Part shown: in pieces, positions 23,835 through 33,405 of the stretch
How the letters are laid out: each line of letters begins with the position of its first letter
How positions within the stretch are numbered: position 1 is the first letter of the stretch
NCBI GenBank assembly: GCA_934162255.1
Contig: CAKPIG010000001.1
Location: 62,001 to 126,000 of the forward strand
Direction: 5' to 3'
DNA from: an uncultured Clostridia bacterium
Lineage (GTDB): Bacteria; Bacillota; Clostridia; TANB77; CAG-508
Length of the DNA: 64,000 bases
Notes under the pieces: generated by a model
Databases searched by the model: none
The model's input: only the letters and a program-made list of their open reading frames with translations
What the model was told of the DNA's origin: nothing
Translations under genes and position numbers: made by a program

Positions 23835-24370
23835 TGAAATACTTTTTTTATAAAGAAATTGATTCTACACAAACTGAAGTGTGGAGAAGAATTAAAAATA
23901 AATCGATTCAAAATGGTACAATAATTGTTGCAGAAAAACAAACAAATGGAATAGGAACACATGCAAGAACATGGTATACAGATGAAGAAAATAATATAGC
24001 GTTTTCAATGTATTTTAGTCCTAAATGCAATATTGATAAATTTAAAGGGTTAACAGTTGATATTGCAAAAATAATAGTAGAAACTTTTGAGAAAAACTAT
24101 AAAATACAGATGAAAATTAAATACCCGAATGATATTTATTGCAATGGAAAAAAAGTAGGAGGAATTCTTACTCAAACAAGTATTAAAGGTGAGATAGCAA
24201 TTGATTTAGTGATAGGAATAGGAATAAATACTAACAAAAGAAAATTTAATGATGAAATTGTAAATATTGCAACTTCAATAAAGAAAGAATTTGATATTAC
24301 AATAGATAACAATCTGATAATAAAACAAATATGTGAACAAATTGAAAAAAGAATAGGAGTAGATTTATGA
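23834..24370 (+). CDS. birA: Biotin--[acetyl-CoA-carboxylase] ligase, catalytic domain only
   Basis: 178 residues. Biotin protein ligase that joins biotin to the carrier protein AccB, encoded four genes downstream. The catalytic core is present: EIDSTQTEVWRR, EKQTNGIGTHARTW (the biotin/ATP loop), IKYPNDIYCNGKKVGGIL, and IGIGINTN. There is no N-terminal helix-turn-helix, so it cannot be a repressor, and the C-terminal cap domain is very short. It starts at the stop codon of the ligase and overlaps fabD by four bases, so it is embedded in the acc/fab transcript. Confidence 0.93.
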   Translation: MKYFFYKEIDSTQTEVWRRIKNKSIQNGTIIVAEKQTNGIGTHARTWYTDEENNIAFSMYFSPKCNIDKFKGLTVDIAKIIVETFEKNYKIQMKIKYPNDIYCNGKKVGGILTQTSIKGEIAIDLVIGIGINTNKRKFNDEIVNIATSIKKEFDITIDNNLIIKQICEQIEKRIGVDL

Positions 24371-25254
24371 AAATAGCATTTTTATTTCCAGGGCAAGGGT
24401 GTCAAAAAATAGGAATGGGAAAAGAATTATATGATAAATATGAAGAAGTAAGAAAAATTTATGATAGAGTATCAAAAATAACTGGAATTGATATAGCTCA
24501 ATTAACATTTTTTGGAGATGAAGCAGAATTGAATAAAACATCAAATGCGCAAATAGCAATTTTAACAATGAGTTTAGGTATGTTAGAAATATTGAAAATA
24601 AAAAATATAACAGCTGATGTATCATTAGGGTTGAGCTTAGGAGAATATTCTGCACTAATATATGCAGGAGTATTATCGTTTGAAGATGGAATAAAAATTG
24701 TGCAAAAAAGAGGAGAGTTTATGCAAAATTTAGTTCCAGAAGGAGAATGGCAAATGGCAGCATTGCTTGGAACAAATAGAGAACAAGCACAGAAACTATG
24801 TAAAGAAATATCAAAAGGTTTTGTTGTGCCAGTAAATTTTAATTGCCCAGGGCAAATAGTTATTTCTGGAGATAGGGAAGGAATTGATGAAGCGATATCT
24901 ATTTCAAAAAATTTTAATATAAAGAGGATAACAAAATTAAAAACATCAGGTCCGTTCCACACAATAAAATTAAAGGAAGCTTCTGAAGCTTTAAAAAAAG
25001 AATTAGAAAAGATAAAAATTAATGAAGTTAAATCTTGTGTAATTAAAAATATTGATGCGACTAAATATAGTAAAGAAGATGATGTTAAAGAAATATTAGC
25101 TAAACATATAATAAGTCCAGTAGAATTTTCAAGCAGTATTGAAAACATGATAAATATGGGAATAGATACAGTTGTGGAAGTTGGACCAGGAAATACATTA
25201 ACAAGTTTTGTAAAAAAAATTAAACCAGATATAAATATTTTAAAAATTGAATAA
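24367..25254 (+). CDS. fabD: Malonyl-CoA--ACP transacylase
   Basis: FabD, 295 residues, loads malonyl groups onto ACP. FLFPGQGCQKIGMGKELYD opens the protein, given in part as FPGQGCQKIGMGK. The nucleophile is Ser in GLSLGEYSAL (about 89). NCPGQIVISGD and the catalytic His in SGPFHTIKLKEA (about 200) follow. Start overlaps birA (ATGA), so translation is coupled. Confidence 0.97.
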   Translation: MKIAFLFPGQGCQKIGMGKELYDKYEEVRKIYDRVSKITGIDIAQLTFFGDEAELNKTSNAQIAILTMSLGMLEILKIKNITADVSLGLSLGEYSALIYAGVLSFEDGIKIVQKRGEFMQNLVPEGEWQMAALLGTNREQAQKLCKEISKGFVVPVNFNCPGQIVISGDREGIDEAISISKNFNIKRITKLKTSGPFHTIKLKEASEALKKELEKIKINEVKSCVIKNIDATKYSKEDDVKEILAKHIISPVEFSSSIENMINMGIDTVVEVGPGNTLTSFVKKIKPDINILKIE

Positions 25255-25268
25255 TATGGAGGTAATAG

Positions 25269-25988
25269 ATGAACAAAGTAATATTGATTACAGGTGGAAA
25301 CAAAGGAATTGGAAAACAAATAGCGATTACTTTAGCACAAGAAGGATATAATGTTGTAATAAGCTATAGAAAATATGGGGAAGAAATAGAACGATTAGAA
25401 AGAGATTATAATATATATACGGTGCAAGGAGATGTAACAAGCTTTGAGGATTGTGAGAGATTTACAAGAGAAATAATATCAAGGTTTGGAAAAATAGATG
25501 TAGTGGTAAATAATGCAGGAATAACTAAAGATGCACTTGTAATAAAAATGAAAAGAGAAGACTTTGAAAAAGTTATTGATACTAATTTAATAGGAATATT
25601 TAATGTGACCAAAAATGTTATAAATTATATGATAAAAGCACGTGCTGGAAGAATTGTTAACATATCCTCAGTTGTTGGAATTACAGGAAATGCAGGACAA
25701 ACAAACTATGCAGCTTCTAAAGCAGGAGTAATTGGTTTTACTAAAAGTTTAGCTAAAGAAGTAGCTTCAAGAAATATATTAGTAAATGCTATAGCACCAG
25801 GTTTTATCGAAACAAATATGACAGAAGTATTAAGAAAAGAAATAAAAGAAGAAATAACTAAAAGTATTCCACTAAAGAGAATCGGAACTGCACAAGAAGT
25901 TGCAAATGTTGTAAAATTTTTGATTTCTGATGACAGTTCATATATAACGGGACAAGTTATTCAAGTTGATGGTGGAATGCTTATGTAG
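25269..25988 (+). CDS. fabG: 3-oxoacyl-ACP reductase
   Basis: FabG, 239 residues, short-chain dehydrogenase reducing 3-oxoacyl-ACP with NADPH. The cofactor motif is TGGNKGIGKQIA. NNAGITKDAL, the catalytic Ser in VNISSVVGITGNAGQ, and the YAASKAG motif (Tyr-x3-Lys) are all present. C-terminus is GQVIQVDGGMLM. RBS is TGGAGG, 14 bases after fabD. Confidence 0.97.
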   Translation: MNKVILITGGNKGIGKQIAITLAQEGYNVVISYRKYGEEIERLERDYNIYTVQGDVTSFEDCERFTREIISRFGKIDVVVNNAGITKDALVIKMKREDFEKVIDTNLIGIFNVTKNVINYMIKARAGRIVNISSVVGITGNAGQTNYAASKAGVIGFTKSLAKEVASRNILVNAIAPGFIETNMTEVLRKEIKEEITKSIPLKRIGTAQEVANVVKFLISDDSSYITGQVIQVDGGMLM

Positions 25989-25997
25989 GAGGAAAAA

Positions 25998-27230
25998 ATG
26001 AATAAAAGAGTTGTTATAACAGGAATTGGAGCAATAACTCCAATAGGAAAAAATGTTGATGAAAGCTGGAGCGGAATATTAGAAAAAAAATGTGGAATAG
26101 ATAAAATAACATTATTTGATACTAGTACATTTAAAACAACCTTAGCTGCAGAAGTAAAAAATTATAATTCACAAGAATATTTTGATATAAAACAAACTAA
26201 AAGACTAGATAGAAGTTCACAATTTGCGATAATAGCTGCCAGAGAAGCTTTTAAAGATAGTGGGATAAATGAATCAAATACTAATTTTGAAAATATAGGA
26301 ACCTTTATAAGCTCAGGGATAGGTGGATTTAATACAATTCAGGAGCAATGTACAATTAATTGTATAAAAGGGCACAATAGAATATCTCCTATGTTTATAC
26401 CAATGTCAATAGCTAATATGCCAGCTGGAAATGTATCAATTGATTTAAAACTAAAAGGAGAATCAATTTCTGTAGTGACTGCATGTGCATCTTCAACTCA
26501 TGCAATAGGAGAAGCATATAGAAATATAAAATATGGAGCAGAAGAAGTAATATTTGCAGGAGGAGCAGAAGCTGCTATATGTGAAGTTGGAATTTCTGGA
26601 TTTGAAAACATGAAAGCATTATCATATGAAAGAAATAAGGAAAGAGCTAGTATACCATTTGATAAAGAAAGAAATGGATTTGTAATGGGAGAAGGTGCAG
26701 GAGTACTGGTACTTGAAGAATTGGAACATGCATTAAAAAGAGATGCAAAAATATATGCCGAAATAATAGGATATGGTGCAACATCAGATGCATATCATAT
26801 AACTTCACCATGCCTTGATGGAAGTGGGGCAGCTAGAGCAATGAAAAGAGCTATAGAGGATGCAAATATTAAATCAAATCAAATCGATTATATAAATTCA
26901 CATGGGACATCAACACATTTAAATGACTTGTGTGAAACTTTAGCAATAAAAAATGCATTAGGAGAATTCAGCAAAAAGGTAATGGTAAGTTCAACAAAAG
27001 GAAATACAGGACATTTATTAGGTGCTGCAGGAGGAGTTGAAGCAATATTTTGCATAAAAGCAATAAATAGTGGAAAAGTTCCGCCAACAATAAATTATAA
27101 AGTGAAAGATGAAGAGTGTGATTTAGATATTGTACCAAATGAAATAAGAGAGTCAAAATTAAATATTGTAATGTCAAATTCACTTGGTTTTGGCGGGCAC
27201 AATGCAAGTATAATTTTTAAAAAATATTAG
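25998..27230 (+). CDS. fabF: 3-oxoacyl-ACP synthase II
   Basis: FabF, 410 residues, condensing enzyme that elongates acyl-ACP. The catalytic triad is visible: Cys in VTACASSTHAIGEAY (about 162), His in NSHGTSTHLND (about 300), and His in KGNTGHLLGAAGGVE (about 338). Full length. As no fabH is in the cluster, initiation must be encoded elsewhere or handled by another route. Confidence 0.97.
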   Translation: MNKRVVITGIGAITPIGKNVDESWSGILEKKCGIDKITLFDTSTFKTTLAAEVKNYNSQEYFDIKQTKRLDRSSQFAIIAAREAFKDSGINESNTNFENIGTFISSGIGGFNTIQEQCTINCIKGHNRISPMFIPMSIANMPAGNVSIDLKLKGESISVVTACASSTHAIGEAYRNIKYGAEEVIFAGGAEAAICEVGISGFENMKALSYERNKERASIPFDKERNGFVMGEGAGVLVLEELEHALKRDAKIYAEIIGYGATSDAYHITSPCLDGSGAARAMKRAIEDANIKSNQIDYINSHGTSTHLNDLCETLAIKNALGEFSKKVMVSSTKGNTGHLLGAAGGVEAIFCIKAINSGKVPPTINYKVKDEECDLDIVPNEIRESKLNIVMSNSLGFGGHNASIIFKKY

Positions 27231-27244
27231 TATAGGAGAAAGCA

Positions 27245-27664
27245 ATGGAATATGAAAAAATCAAACAGTTAATGGACGATATGGGGGAATCAGGGCTTAC
27301 TGAAATAAATATTGATTTCCCAGATGGGACTAAAATAAATATGAAGAAGGAAGCTTGTAAAAAAATAAACAGTAATGAAAAAACGATTCAAGATGACAAA
27401 ATCTTAGAAATGGAACAACCTTCAAAAGAAGAGACAGAAGTCAAATCTCCAATGGTAGGAACATTTTATATAAAACCAGACCCAAATTCAAAACCATATG
27501 TTGAAGTTGGTAGCAGAGTGAAAAAAGGAGATATTTTATGTATAATCGAAGCAATGAAACTCATGAATGAAATTGAAAGTGAATATGACGGAGAAATTGT
27601 AGAAATATTAGTTAAAGATGGAGAAATAGTTGAATATGGAAAACCACTATTTAGGATAAAATAA
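27245..27664 (+). CDS. accB: Biotin carboxyl carrier protein of acetyl-CoA carboxylase
   Basis: 139 residues. N-terminal dimerisation helix, a charged linker (about 40-65), then a biotinyl domain with the biotin Lys in CIIEAMKLMNEIES (about 103). It carries CO2 between AccC and AccA/AccD. Substrate of the birA product in the same operon. Confidence 0.97.
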   Translation: MEYEKIKQLMDDMGESGLTEINIDFPDGTKINMKKEACKKINSNEKTIQDDKILEMEQPSKEETEVKSPMVGTFYIKPDPNSKPYVEVGSRVKKGDILCIIEAMKLMNEIESEYDGEIVEILVKDGEIVEYGKPLFRIK

Positions 27665-27680
27665 AGGAGAACAAGAAAAA

Positions 27681-28103
27681 ATGCTAAAAAAAGAGGAAAT
27701 AAAAAAGATAATACCACAAAGAGAACCATTTTTGATGATTGATGAAGTGGAAGAATATATACCTGGAAAAATGACAATAGCGTATAAAGAGGTAAAAAAA
27801 GAAGAATGGTATTTTAAAGGACATTTTCCGGAAAATCCAATAATGCCAGGTGTTTTAATTGTTGAAAGTTTAGCTCAAGCTGGAGCTGTTGCAATCTTAA
27901 GTATGGAAGAGAATAGAGGAAAAAATGCACTATTTGGTGGAATTGAAAAAATGAAATTTAAAAAAATTGTTAAACCTGGAGATATATTAAGACTTGAGGT
28001 ATCAATAATAAAAAGAAAGGGACCAATAGGAATAGGACAAGCAACAGCAACTGTGAATGGTCAAATCGTTGCAAAAGGAGAATTAACATTTGCAATAGTA
28101 TAA
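27681..28103 (+). CDS. fabZ: 3-hydroxyacyl-ACP dehydratase
   Basis: FabZ, 140 residues, hot-dog fold enzyme dehydrating 3-hydroxyacyl-ACP. IIPQREPFLMIDEVEEY is the family opening; the catalytic His is in YFKGHFPENPIMPGVLIVES, followed by EslAQAG, seen as ESLAQAGAVA. It sits between accB and accC. Confidence 0.97.
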   Translation: MLKKEEIKKIIPQREPFLMIDEVEEYIPGKMTIAYKEVKKEEWYFKGHFPENPIMPGVLIVESLAQAGAVAILSMEENRGKNALFGGIEKMKFKKIVKPGDILRLEVSIIKRKGPIGIGQATATVNGQIVAKGELTFAIV

Positions 28104-28125
28104 AAAATAAAAGAAGGTAAAGAAA

Positions 28126-29466
28126 ATGAATAAAATTTTGATTGCAAATAGAGGAGAAATTGCAGTAAGAATAATAAGAGCCTGTAAGGAAATGAATATA
28201 AAAACAGTTGCAGTATATTCAGATATTGATAAAAATGCACTTCACACAAAATTAGCAGATGAAGCTATTTGTATTGGACCAGCAGTTTCTAGCAAAAGTT
28301 ATTTAAACTATAAAAACATACTAGAAGCTGCTAATATTACAGGAGCTGATAGTATACATCCAGGATTTGGATTTTTATCAGAAAATAGTCAGTTCGCTAA
28401 AATTTGTAGAGAGTCAAATATAAAATTTATAGGACCACAACCAGAAGTAATAGAACTTTTAGGAAATAAATCCAATGCAAAACAATTAATGAAAAAAGCT
28501 GGGATTCCAATCATTCCAGGTTCTGATGGAAGCATAAAAGGGATTACTGATGCAATAATAACTGCAGAAAAAATAGGATATCCTGTAATGCTTAAAGCTG
28601 CTGCAGGAGGTGGAGGAAAAGGAATTAGAGTCTCTTATAATCCAGAAGAATTAGAAAAGAACTATAATTTAGTGAAACAAGAAGCTAAGAAATCTTTTAA
28701 TGATGATGAAATATATATTGAAAAATTTATAGAGAAACCAAGACATGTAGAAATTCAAATTTTAGCAGATGAACATGGAAATATAATACATTTAGGCGAA
28801 AGAGATTGTTCAATACAAAGAAGGCATCAAAAAATATTAGAAGAAACTCCATCTACGGCAATTGATGAAAAAATAAGAAATAAAATGGGGGAGGCAGCAA
28901 TAAAAGCGGCTAAAGTTGCAGGTTATACTAGTTGCGGAACAATAGAATTTTTAGTAGATAAAAATAAAAATTTTTATTTTATGGAGATGAATACAAGAAT
29001 ACAAGTAGAACATCCAGTTACAGAAGAAAGAACAGGAATAGATATTGTAAAGGCACAAATAAAAATTGCTGGAGGAGAACAATTAAAAATAAAACAAAAA
29101 GATATAATTTTTAGAGGTAATAGTATGGAATGTAGAATAAATGCAGAAAATCCAAGTAAAAACTTTATGCCATCACCAGGCAAAATCACAGGAATAAATT
29201 TTCCTGGTGGAAATGGGGTAAGAATTGACACAGCGATTTATGAAGGATATACAATTCCACCAACATATGATTCAATGATTGCCAAAATAATTACACATGG
29301 AGACTCAAGAAATGAAACTATAAGTAAAATGAAAAGAGCTTTAGAAGAAACTGTAATAGAAGGGATTGATACTAATATAGATTTTTTACTAAAAATAATA
29401 AAAAATCAAAATTTTATCAGAGGAAACTTTGACACATCATTTATAGAAGAAGAGGTACTGAAATGA
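28126..29466 (+). CDS. accC: Biotin carboxylase subunit of acetyl-CoA carboxylase
   Basis: AccC, 446 residues, ATP-grasp enzyme that carboxylates biotin. N-terminus KILIANRGEIAVRIIRACKE; ATP-binding Gly-rich loop KAAAGGGGKGIRV (about 159-171); FMEMNTRIQVEHPVTEE (about 286) in the active site. RBS is GAAGG. The stop overlaps the accD start (ATGA). Confidence 0.98.
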   Translation: MNKILIANRGEIAVRIIRACKEMNIKTVAVYSDIDKNALHTKLADEAICIGPAVSSKSYLNYKNILEAANITGADSIHPGFGFLSENSQFAKICRESNIKFIGPQPEVIELLGNKSNAKQLMKKAGIPIIPGSDGSIKGITDAIITAEKIGYPVMLKAAAGGGGKGIRVSYNPEELEKNYNLVKQEAKKSFNDDEIYIEKFIEKPRHVEIQILADEHGNIIHLGERDCSIQRRHQKILEETPSTAIDEKIRNKMGEAAIKAAKVAGYTSCGTIEFLVDKNKNFYFMEMNTRIQVEHPVTEERTGIDIVKAQIKIAGGEQLKIKQKDIIFRGNSMECRINAENPSKNFMPSPGKITGINFPGGNGVRIDTAIYEGYTIPPTYDSMIAKIITHGDSRNETISKMKRALEETVIEGIDTNIDFLLKIIKNQNFIRGNFDTSFIEEEVLK

Positions 29467-30302
29467 TAATTGATAAAATAAAAAAAAGAGAGCCAACAGC
29501 AAAACAAATAAAAAATAAAGTAGATATTCCAGTAGGAAAATGGGCTAAATGTAACAAATGTGATGAAATAATATATAAAGAAGATATAAAAAATAATCAT
29601 TATATATGCCCAAACTGTGGGAATTATTTCAGAATGCATATAAATAAAAGAATTGAAGAAATAATAGATGAAGGCACATATAGGAGATTTGAACTAGATA
29701 TAGAGACAACAAATCCTTTAGAACTCGATGATTATCCTCAAAAAATTAAATCGATTAGAGAAAAAACAGGAATTCAAGAAGCTATAAGTACAGGAATAGG
29801 CAAAATTAATGGAGAAGAAACTATAATATGTGTTATGGACAGTGGATTTTTTATGGGAAGTATGGGAATAGTCGTAGGAGAAAAAGTAGCATATGCATTT
29901 GAAAAAGCAATTGAATTGAAATTACCAATTATAATTTTTTGTACATCTGGGGGAGCAAGAATGCAAGAAGGAATAATATCTTTAATGCAGATGGCAAAAA
30001 CAACATCGGCTATACATAAACTAAACGAAAACAAAGGACTTTATATATCTGTTATTACAGATCCAACATATGGAGGAGTTACAGCATCTTTTGCTAGTCT
30101 TGCAGACATAATATTGGCAGAACCACATGCAATGATTGGATTTGCTGGAAAAAGAGTGATAGAACAAACAATTGGAAAAGAATTACCTGAAGAATTTCAA
30201 ACTTCAGAATTCCTCTTGGAACACGGTTTTATAGACAAAATAGTAAAAAGAGAAGAGTTAAAAAAAATGTTATATAAACTTATTATTTTAAATAAAAAAT
30301 AG
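29463..30302 (+). CDS. accD: Acetyl-CoA carboxylase carboxyltransferase subunit beta
   Basis: 279 residues. The N-terminal zinc ribbon has CNKCDEIIY and CPNCGNYF (about residues 24-50). The crotonase-fold carboxyltransferase follows (TSGGARMQEGIISLMQMAKT at about 161, and GGVTASFASLADIILAEP at about 200). It pairs with AccA, encoded next. Confidence 0.97.
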   Translation: MIIDKIKKREPTAKQIKNKVDIPVGKWAKCNKCDEIIYKEDIKNNHYICPNCGNYFRMHINKRIEEIIDEGTYRRFELDIETTNPLELDDYPQKIKSIREKTGIQEAISTGIGKINGEETIICVMDSGFFMGSMGIVVGEKVAYAFEKAIELKLPIIIFCTSGGARMQEGIISLMQMAKTTSAIHKLNENKGLYISVITDPTYGGVTASFASLADIILAEPHAMIGFAGKRVIEQTIGKELPEEFQTSEFLLEHGFIDKIVKREELKKMLYKLIILNKK

Positions 30303-30315
30303 GAGGAAAATGTAA

Positions 30316-31131
30316 ATGTTTGAAGCATGGAAAAAAGTAGAGATGGCAAGGGATCCTAAAAGAGCGACAGCACTTGATTACATAGAAAAAATATTTGACG
30401 AATTTATTGAGCTACATGGAGATAGGAATTTTAAAGATGATAAATCTATCGTATGTGGCCTTGCAAGAATTGAAAACCAGAATTTTACAATTATAGCTGA
30501 GCAAAAAGGGAGAAACACGAAAGAAAATATTGAAAGAAACTTTGGAATGCCAAAACCAGAAAGTTATAGAAAAGCAATAAGATTTATGAAACAGGCTGAA
30601 AAGTTTAGTAGACCAGTAATAACATTTATAGATACGAAAGGTGCATATCCAGGGATTGAAGCAGAAGAAAGAGGTCAAGGTGAAGCAATTGCAAGTTCAA
30701 TGCTACAAATGGCAGGATTAACAGTCCCTACTATTAGTATTATTATAGGTGAAGGGTCGAGTGGAGGAGCTTTAGCATTAGGATTAGGAAACAGAGTAAT
30801 AATGTTAGAAAATGCAATATATTCTATACTTTCTCCTGAAGGGTATGCAAGTATTTTGTGGAAAGATAGTACAAGAGCAAAAGAAGCTGCTGAAAAGATG
30901 AAATTAACAGCAAAAGACTTGAAAGATTTAGAAGTAATTGATAAGATAATAGAAGAGCCAAAAGAAAATACTTTAGATAGTGTTGCAAAAAGTTTAAAAA
31001 AAGAAATAATACTATCAATAAAAGAAATGAAAAGAAAAAAACCAGAAGATATCAAAGAAGAGAGATATAATAAGTTTAGAAATATGGGAAAATATAAAAG
31101 AATTGGAGAAAATGATAATGTTAAAAAATAA
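30316..31131 (+). CDS. accA: Acetyl-CoA carboxylase carboxyltransferase subunit alpha
   Basis: 271 residues. RDPKRATALDYIEKIFDEF and ELHGDRNFKDD near the N-terminus, TFIDTKGAYPGIEAEERGQG (about 95-114), and IIGEGSSGGALALGLGN (about 137) are family hallmarks. RBS is AGGAGG. It ends overlapping fabI by 14 bases. A second subunit of the same enzyme as accD. Confidence 0.97.
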   Translation: MFEAWKKVEMARDPKRATALDYIEKIFDEFIELHGDRNFKDDKSIVCGLARIENQNFTIIAEQKGRNTKENIERNFGMPKPESYRKAIRFMKQAEKFSRPVITFIDTKGAYPGIEAEERGQGEAIASSMLQMAGLTVPTISIIIGEGSSGGALALGLGNRVIMLENAIYSILSPEGYASILWKDSTRAKEAAEKMKLTAKDLKDLEVIDKIIEEPKENTLDSVAKSLKKEIILSIKEMKRKKPEDIKEERYNKFRNMGKYKRIGENDNVKK

Positions 31132-31888
31132 AAAAATTTTGATAATGGGAATAAGAAATAGATGGAGTATAGCATATGGAATTGCTAAATCTGCATATGA
31201 AAATGGGGCAGAATTAATTTTTACTTATATGGGACAAGAAAATAAAGAAAAAATTGAAGAATTAATATCAGAATTTAAAGGAAGTAAGGCATATATGTTA
31301 AATGATGCAGCAAATGATGATTTAGTAGAAGATGTATTTCATAAAATAAAAATAGAAAAAGGCAAGATAGATGGTATTGTGCATGCCATAGCACATGCAT
31401 ATACAGATGATTTACATAACGACTTTGTTAATACTAGTAAAGAAGGATATCTACATGCAATAGAAGTAAGCTCATATTCTTTTGTTTCAGTAGTTAGAAT
31501 TGCAAAAAAATTAAATTTGTTAAATAAAGGTGCAAGTTTTGTCACACTTACTTATTATGGTTCTGAAAAAGTAGTGAAAAATTACAATATAATGGGGGTT
31601 GCTAAATCTGCGTTAGAAACAAGTGTTAAATACTTAGCCAATGATATAGGAAAAGATGATATGAGAGTAAATGCAATTTCTGCAGGACCGATAAAAACGT
31701 TATCAGCAAAAGGAATTAAAGACTTTAATACAATTTTAGATGTTGTAGAAGAAAAAGCGCCAATGCATAAAAATATCACAATAAAACAGGTTGGAAATGT
31801 ATCTACATTTTTATTAAGTAATATGTCTGAAGCGATAACTGGTCAAATTATTTATGTGGACAATGGATATAACATAATGGGAGTTTAA
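31118..31888 (+). CDS. fabI: Enoyl-ACP reductase FabI-type
   Basis: About 257 residues, NAD(P)H-dependent SDR-fold reductase for the last step of the elongation cycle. The N-terminus has KKILIMGIRNRWSIAYGIAK, the FabI-type divergent dinucleotide motif. The active site is TYYGSEKVVKNYNIMGVAKS (Tyr-x6-Tyr-x6-Lys pattern), and C-terminal TGQIIYVDNGYNIMG matches FabI. Start set at 31118, nine bases after GGAG; earlier frames open with TTG. Clostridia often use FabK instead. It closes the operon. Confidence 0.92.
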   Translation: MLKNKKILIMGIRNRWSIAYGIAKSAYENGAELIFTYMGQENKEKIEELISEFKGSKAYMLNDAANDDLVEDVFHKIKIEKGKIDGIVHAIAHAYTDDLHNDFVNTSKEGYLHAIEVSSYSFVSVVRIAKKLNLLNKGASFVTLTYYGSEKVVKNYNIMGVAKSALETSVKYLANDIGKDDMRVNAISAGPIKTLSAKGIKDFNTILDVVEEKAPMHKNITIKQVGNVSTFLLSNMSEAITGQIIYVDNGYNIMGV

Positions 31889-31891
31889 AAT

Positions 31892-31926
31892 AAAGCTATG
31901 GGTGTAAATCAATCCATAGCTTTTAT
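31892..31926 (+). terminator. Terminator of the fatty-acid operon
   Basis: AAAGCTATGG pairs with CCATAGCTTT around 12 bases, followed by TTATTA. Confidence 0.85.
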
Positions 31927-31957
31927 TACTAACTGACAATGGTAAAAATAAAATTTA

Positions 31958-31986
31958 TAGACAAAAATAAAAGATTATGATATACT
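31958..31986 (+). promoter_or_regulatory. Promoter of the phosphodiesterase gene
   Basis: TAGACA (31958-31963), 17 bases, TATACT (31981-31986). RBS GAGGAG follows. Confidence 0.6.
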
Positions 31987-32006
31987 TTGCGAAGAGGAGA
32001 TTGATT

Positions 32007-32540
32007 ATGAAAATTTTAGTTGTTTCAGATATACATGGTTCATACCATTACGCTAAAAAAATAAAGGATATATATGAAAGAGAAAAACCAGAAAGAATTA
32101 TTTTGTTGGGTGATTTATATTACCATGGACCGAGAAATCCTTTAACAGATGAATATGACCCAATGAAAGTGGCAGGAATATTGAATGATTATTCTGATAT
32201 AATAACATGTATAAGAGGAAACTGTGATGCAGAAGTAGACGAAATGATATCAGATTTTAAATTTCACGATTTTGATGAAGAAAAAATAAATGGAAAGATA
32301 TTTTTCTTTACACATGGGCACATTTATAATAAGAATAGAATGCCAAAAAACATTGATGTTCTAGTGTATGGACATTTACATACAGGTTTTATTGAAGTTG
32401 AAAATGATGTTATATGTGTTAATTCTGGTTCAATTTCATTACCTAAAAATGGAACTGCACATAGCTATTTAATAATAGATGATGAAAAAATTTATTTAAA
32501 AGATGAGGACGGAAATCTAATAAAAGAAATAAAATATTAA
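32007..32540 (+). CDS. yfcE: YfcE/MJ0936-type metallophosphodiesterase
   Basis: 177 residues, calcineurin-like fold. Metal-binding motifs in order: VVSDIHGSYHYA (D, H), LLGDLYYHGPR (D), CIRGNCDAEVDE (N), FFTHGHIYNK (H) and VYGHLHTGF (H-x-H). It hydrolyses phosphodiesters; the natural substrate is unknown. Start at 32007 follows GAGGAG; a longer frame from 31977 has the -10 box inside it. Two genes follow closely. Confidence 0.92.
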   Translation: MKILVVSDIHGSYHYAKKIKDIYEREKPERIILLGDLYYHGPRNPLTDEYDPMKVAGILNDYSDIITCIRGNCDAEVDEMISDFKFHDFDEEKINGKIFFFTHGHIYNKNRMPKNIDVLVYGHLHTGFIEVENDVICVNSGSISLPKNGTAHSYLIIDDEKIYLKDEDGNLIKEIKY

Positions 32541-32552
32541 GAGGAAAATATA

Positions 32553-33383
32553 ATGAAAAATTTTTTTTGTGAAGACATAAAAAATATAATGGAAAATATG
32601 AAAAAAGACCATGTAAGTGAATCAACTGCTCAATGTGCATATTATACAATATTATCATTTATACCATTTGTTATACTACTTTTAACGATGGTGCAATATA
32701 CAGGAATTGATAAACAAACTCTTTATGATGCAATTGCAAAAATAATTCCTGCAAGCATGGGAGAGATGGTGTTAGGAATAGTGCAAGAAGTATATTCAAA
32801 ATCATTAGGAACTATATCAATATCAATAATCTTCACACTATGGTCAGCAGGAAGAGGAATGTATGCTTTAACAAGAGGATTACAGTCTGTATATGGAGCA
32901 ACTAAAAAAATAGAAACAAATTATTTTTATTTAAGAGTTAAAGCAATAATGCAAACAATTATATTTATAATGACAATAGCAGTATTATTAGTAGGACTAG
33001 TATTTAGTAATAGTTTGATTAACATGTTTAGAGAAAAATTTGGAATGTTAGAAAATTTTGGGGTATTTCATAGTATAGCAACAGAATTTACACTAATATT
33101 TATAACATTTATAGCATTTATTATTATATATAAATTAATGGCTAAAAAGCAACCAATAAAGAGTCAGATATTAGGTGCTATATTTGGAGCAATAGCATTA
33201 AATATAGTTTCATTTGTATTTTCAATATATTTAGATATATTCAGAGGATTTTCTATAACATATGGAAGTCTTACAACACTTATGCTTATAATGATGTGGA
33301 CATATGCATGTTTCTATACTGTGTTTTTAGGAGCAGAGATAAATAAAGCCATATCTTGCCAAAAAAGGAAAAACATAGTATAA
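32553..33383 (+). CDS. YihY/BrkB-family membrane protein
   Basis: 276 residues with six hydrophobic helices. STAQCAYYTILSFIPFVILL near residue 24, the SMGEMV patch, TLWSAGRGMYALTRGLQSVYG (about 93, in parts WSAGRGMYAL) and YGSLTTLMLIMMWTYAC near the C-terminus fit the YihY/virulence-factor BrkB family. Function unsettled; it is not an RNase despite old names. RBS is AAGAGGAAAA. Confidence 0.9.
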   Translation: MKNFFCEDIKNIMENMKKDHVSESTAQCAYYTILSFIPFVILLLTMVQYTGIDKQTLYDAIAKIIPASMGEMVLGIVQEVYSKSLGTISISIIFTLWSAGRGMYALTRGLQSVYGATKKIETNYFYLRVKAIMQTIIFIMTIAVLLVGLVFSNSLINMFREKFGMLENFGVFHSIATEFTLIFITFIAFIIIYKLMAKKQPIKSQILGAIFGAIALNIVSFVFSIYLDIFRGFSITYGSLTTLMLIMMWTYACFYTVFLGAEINKAISCQKRKNIV

Positions 33384-33405
33384 TGGAAACGAAAGGAAGA
33401 AAATT

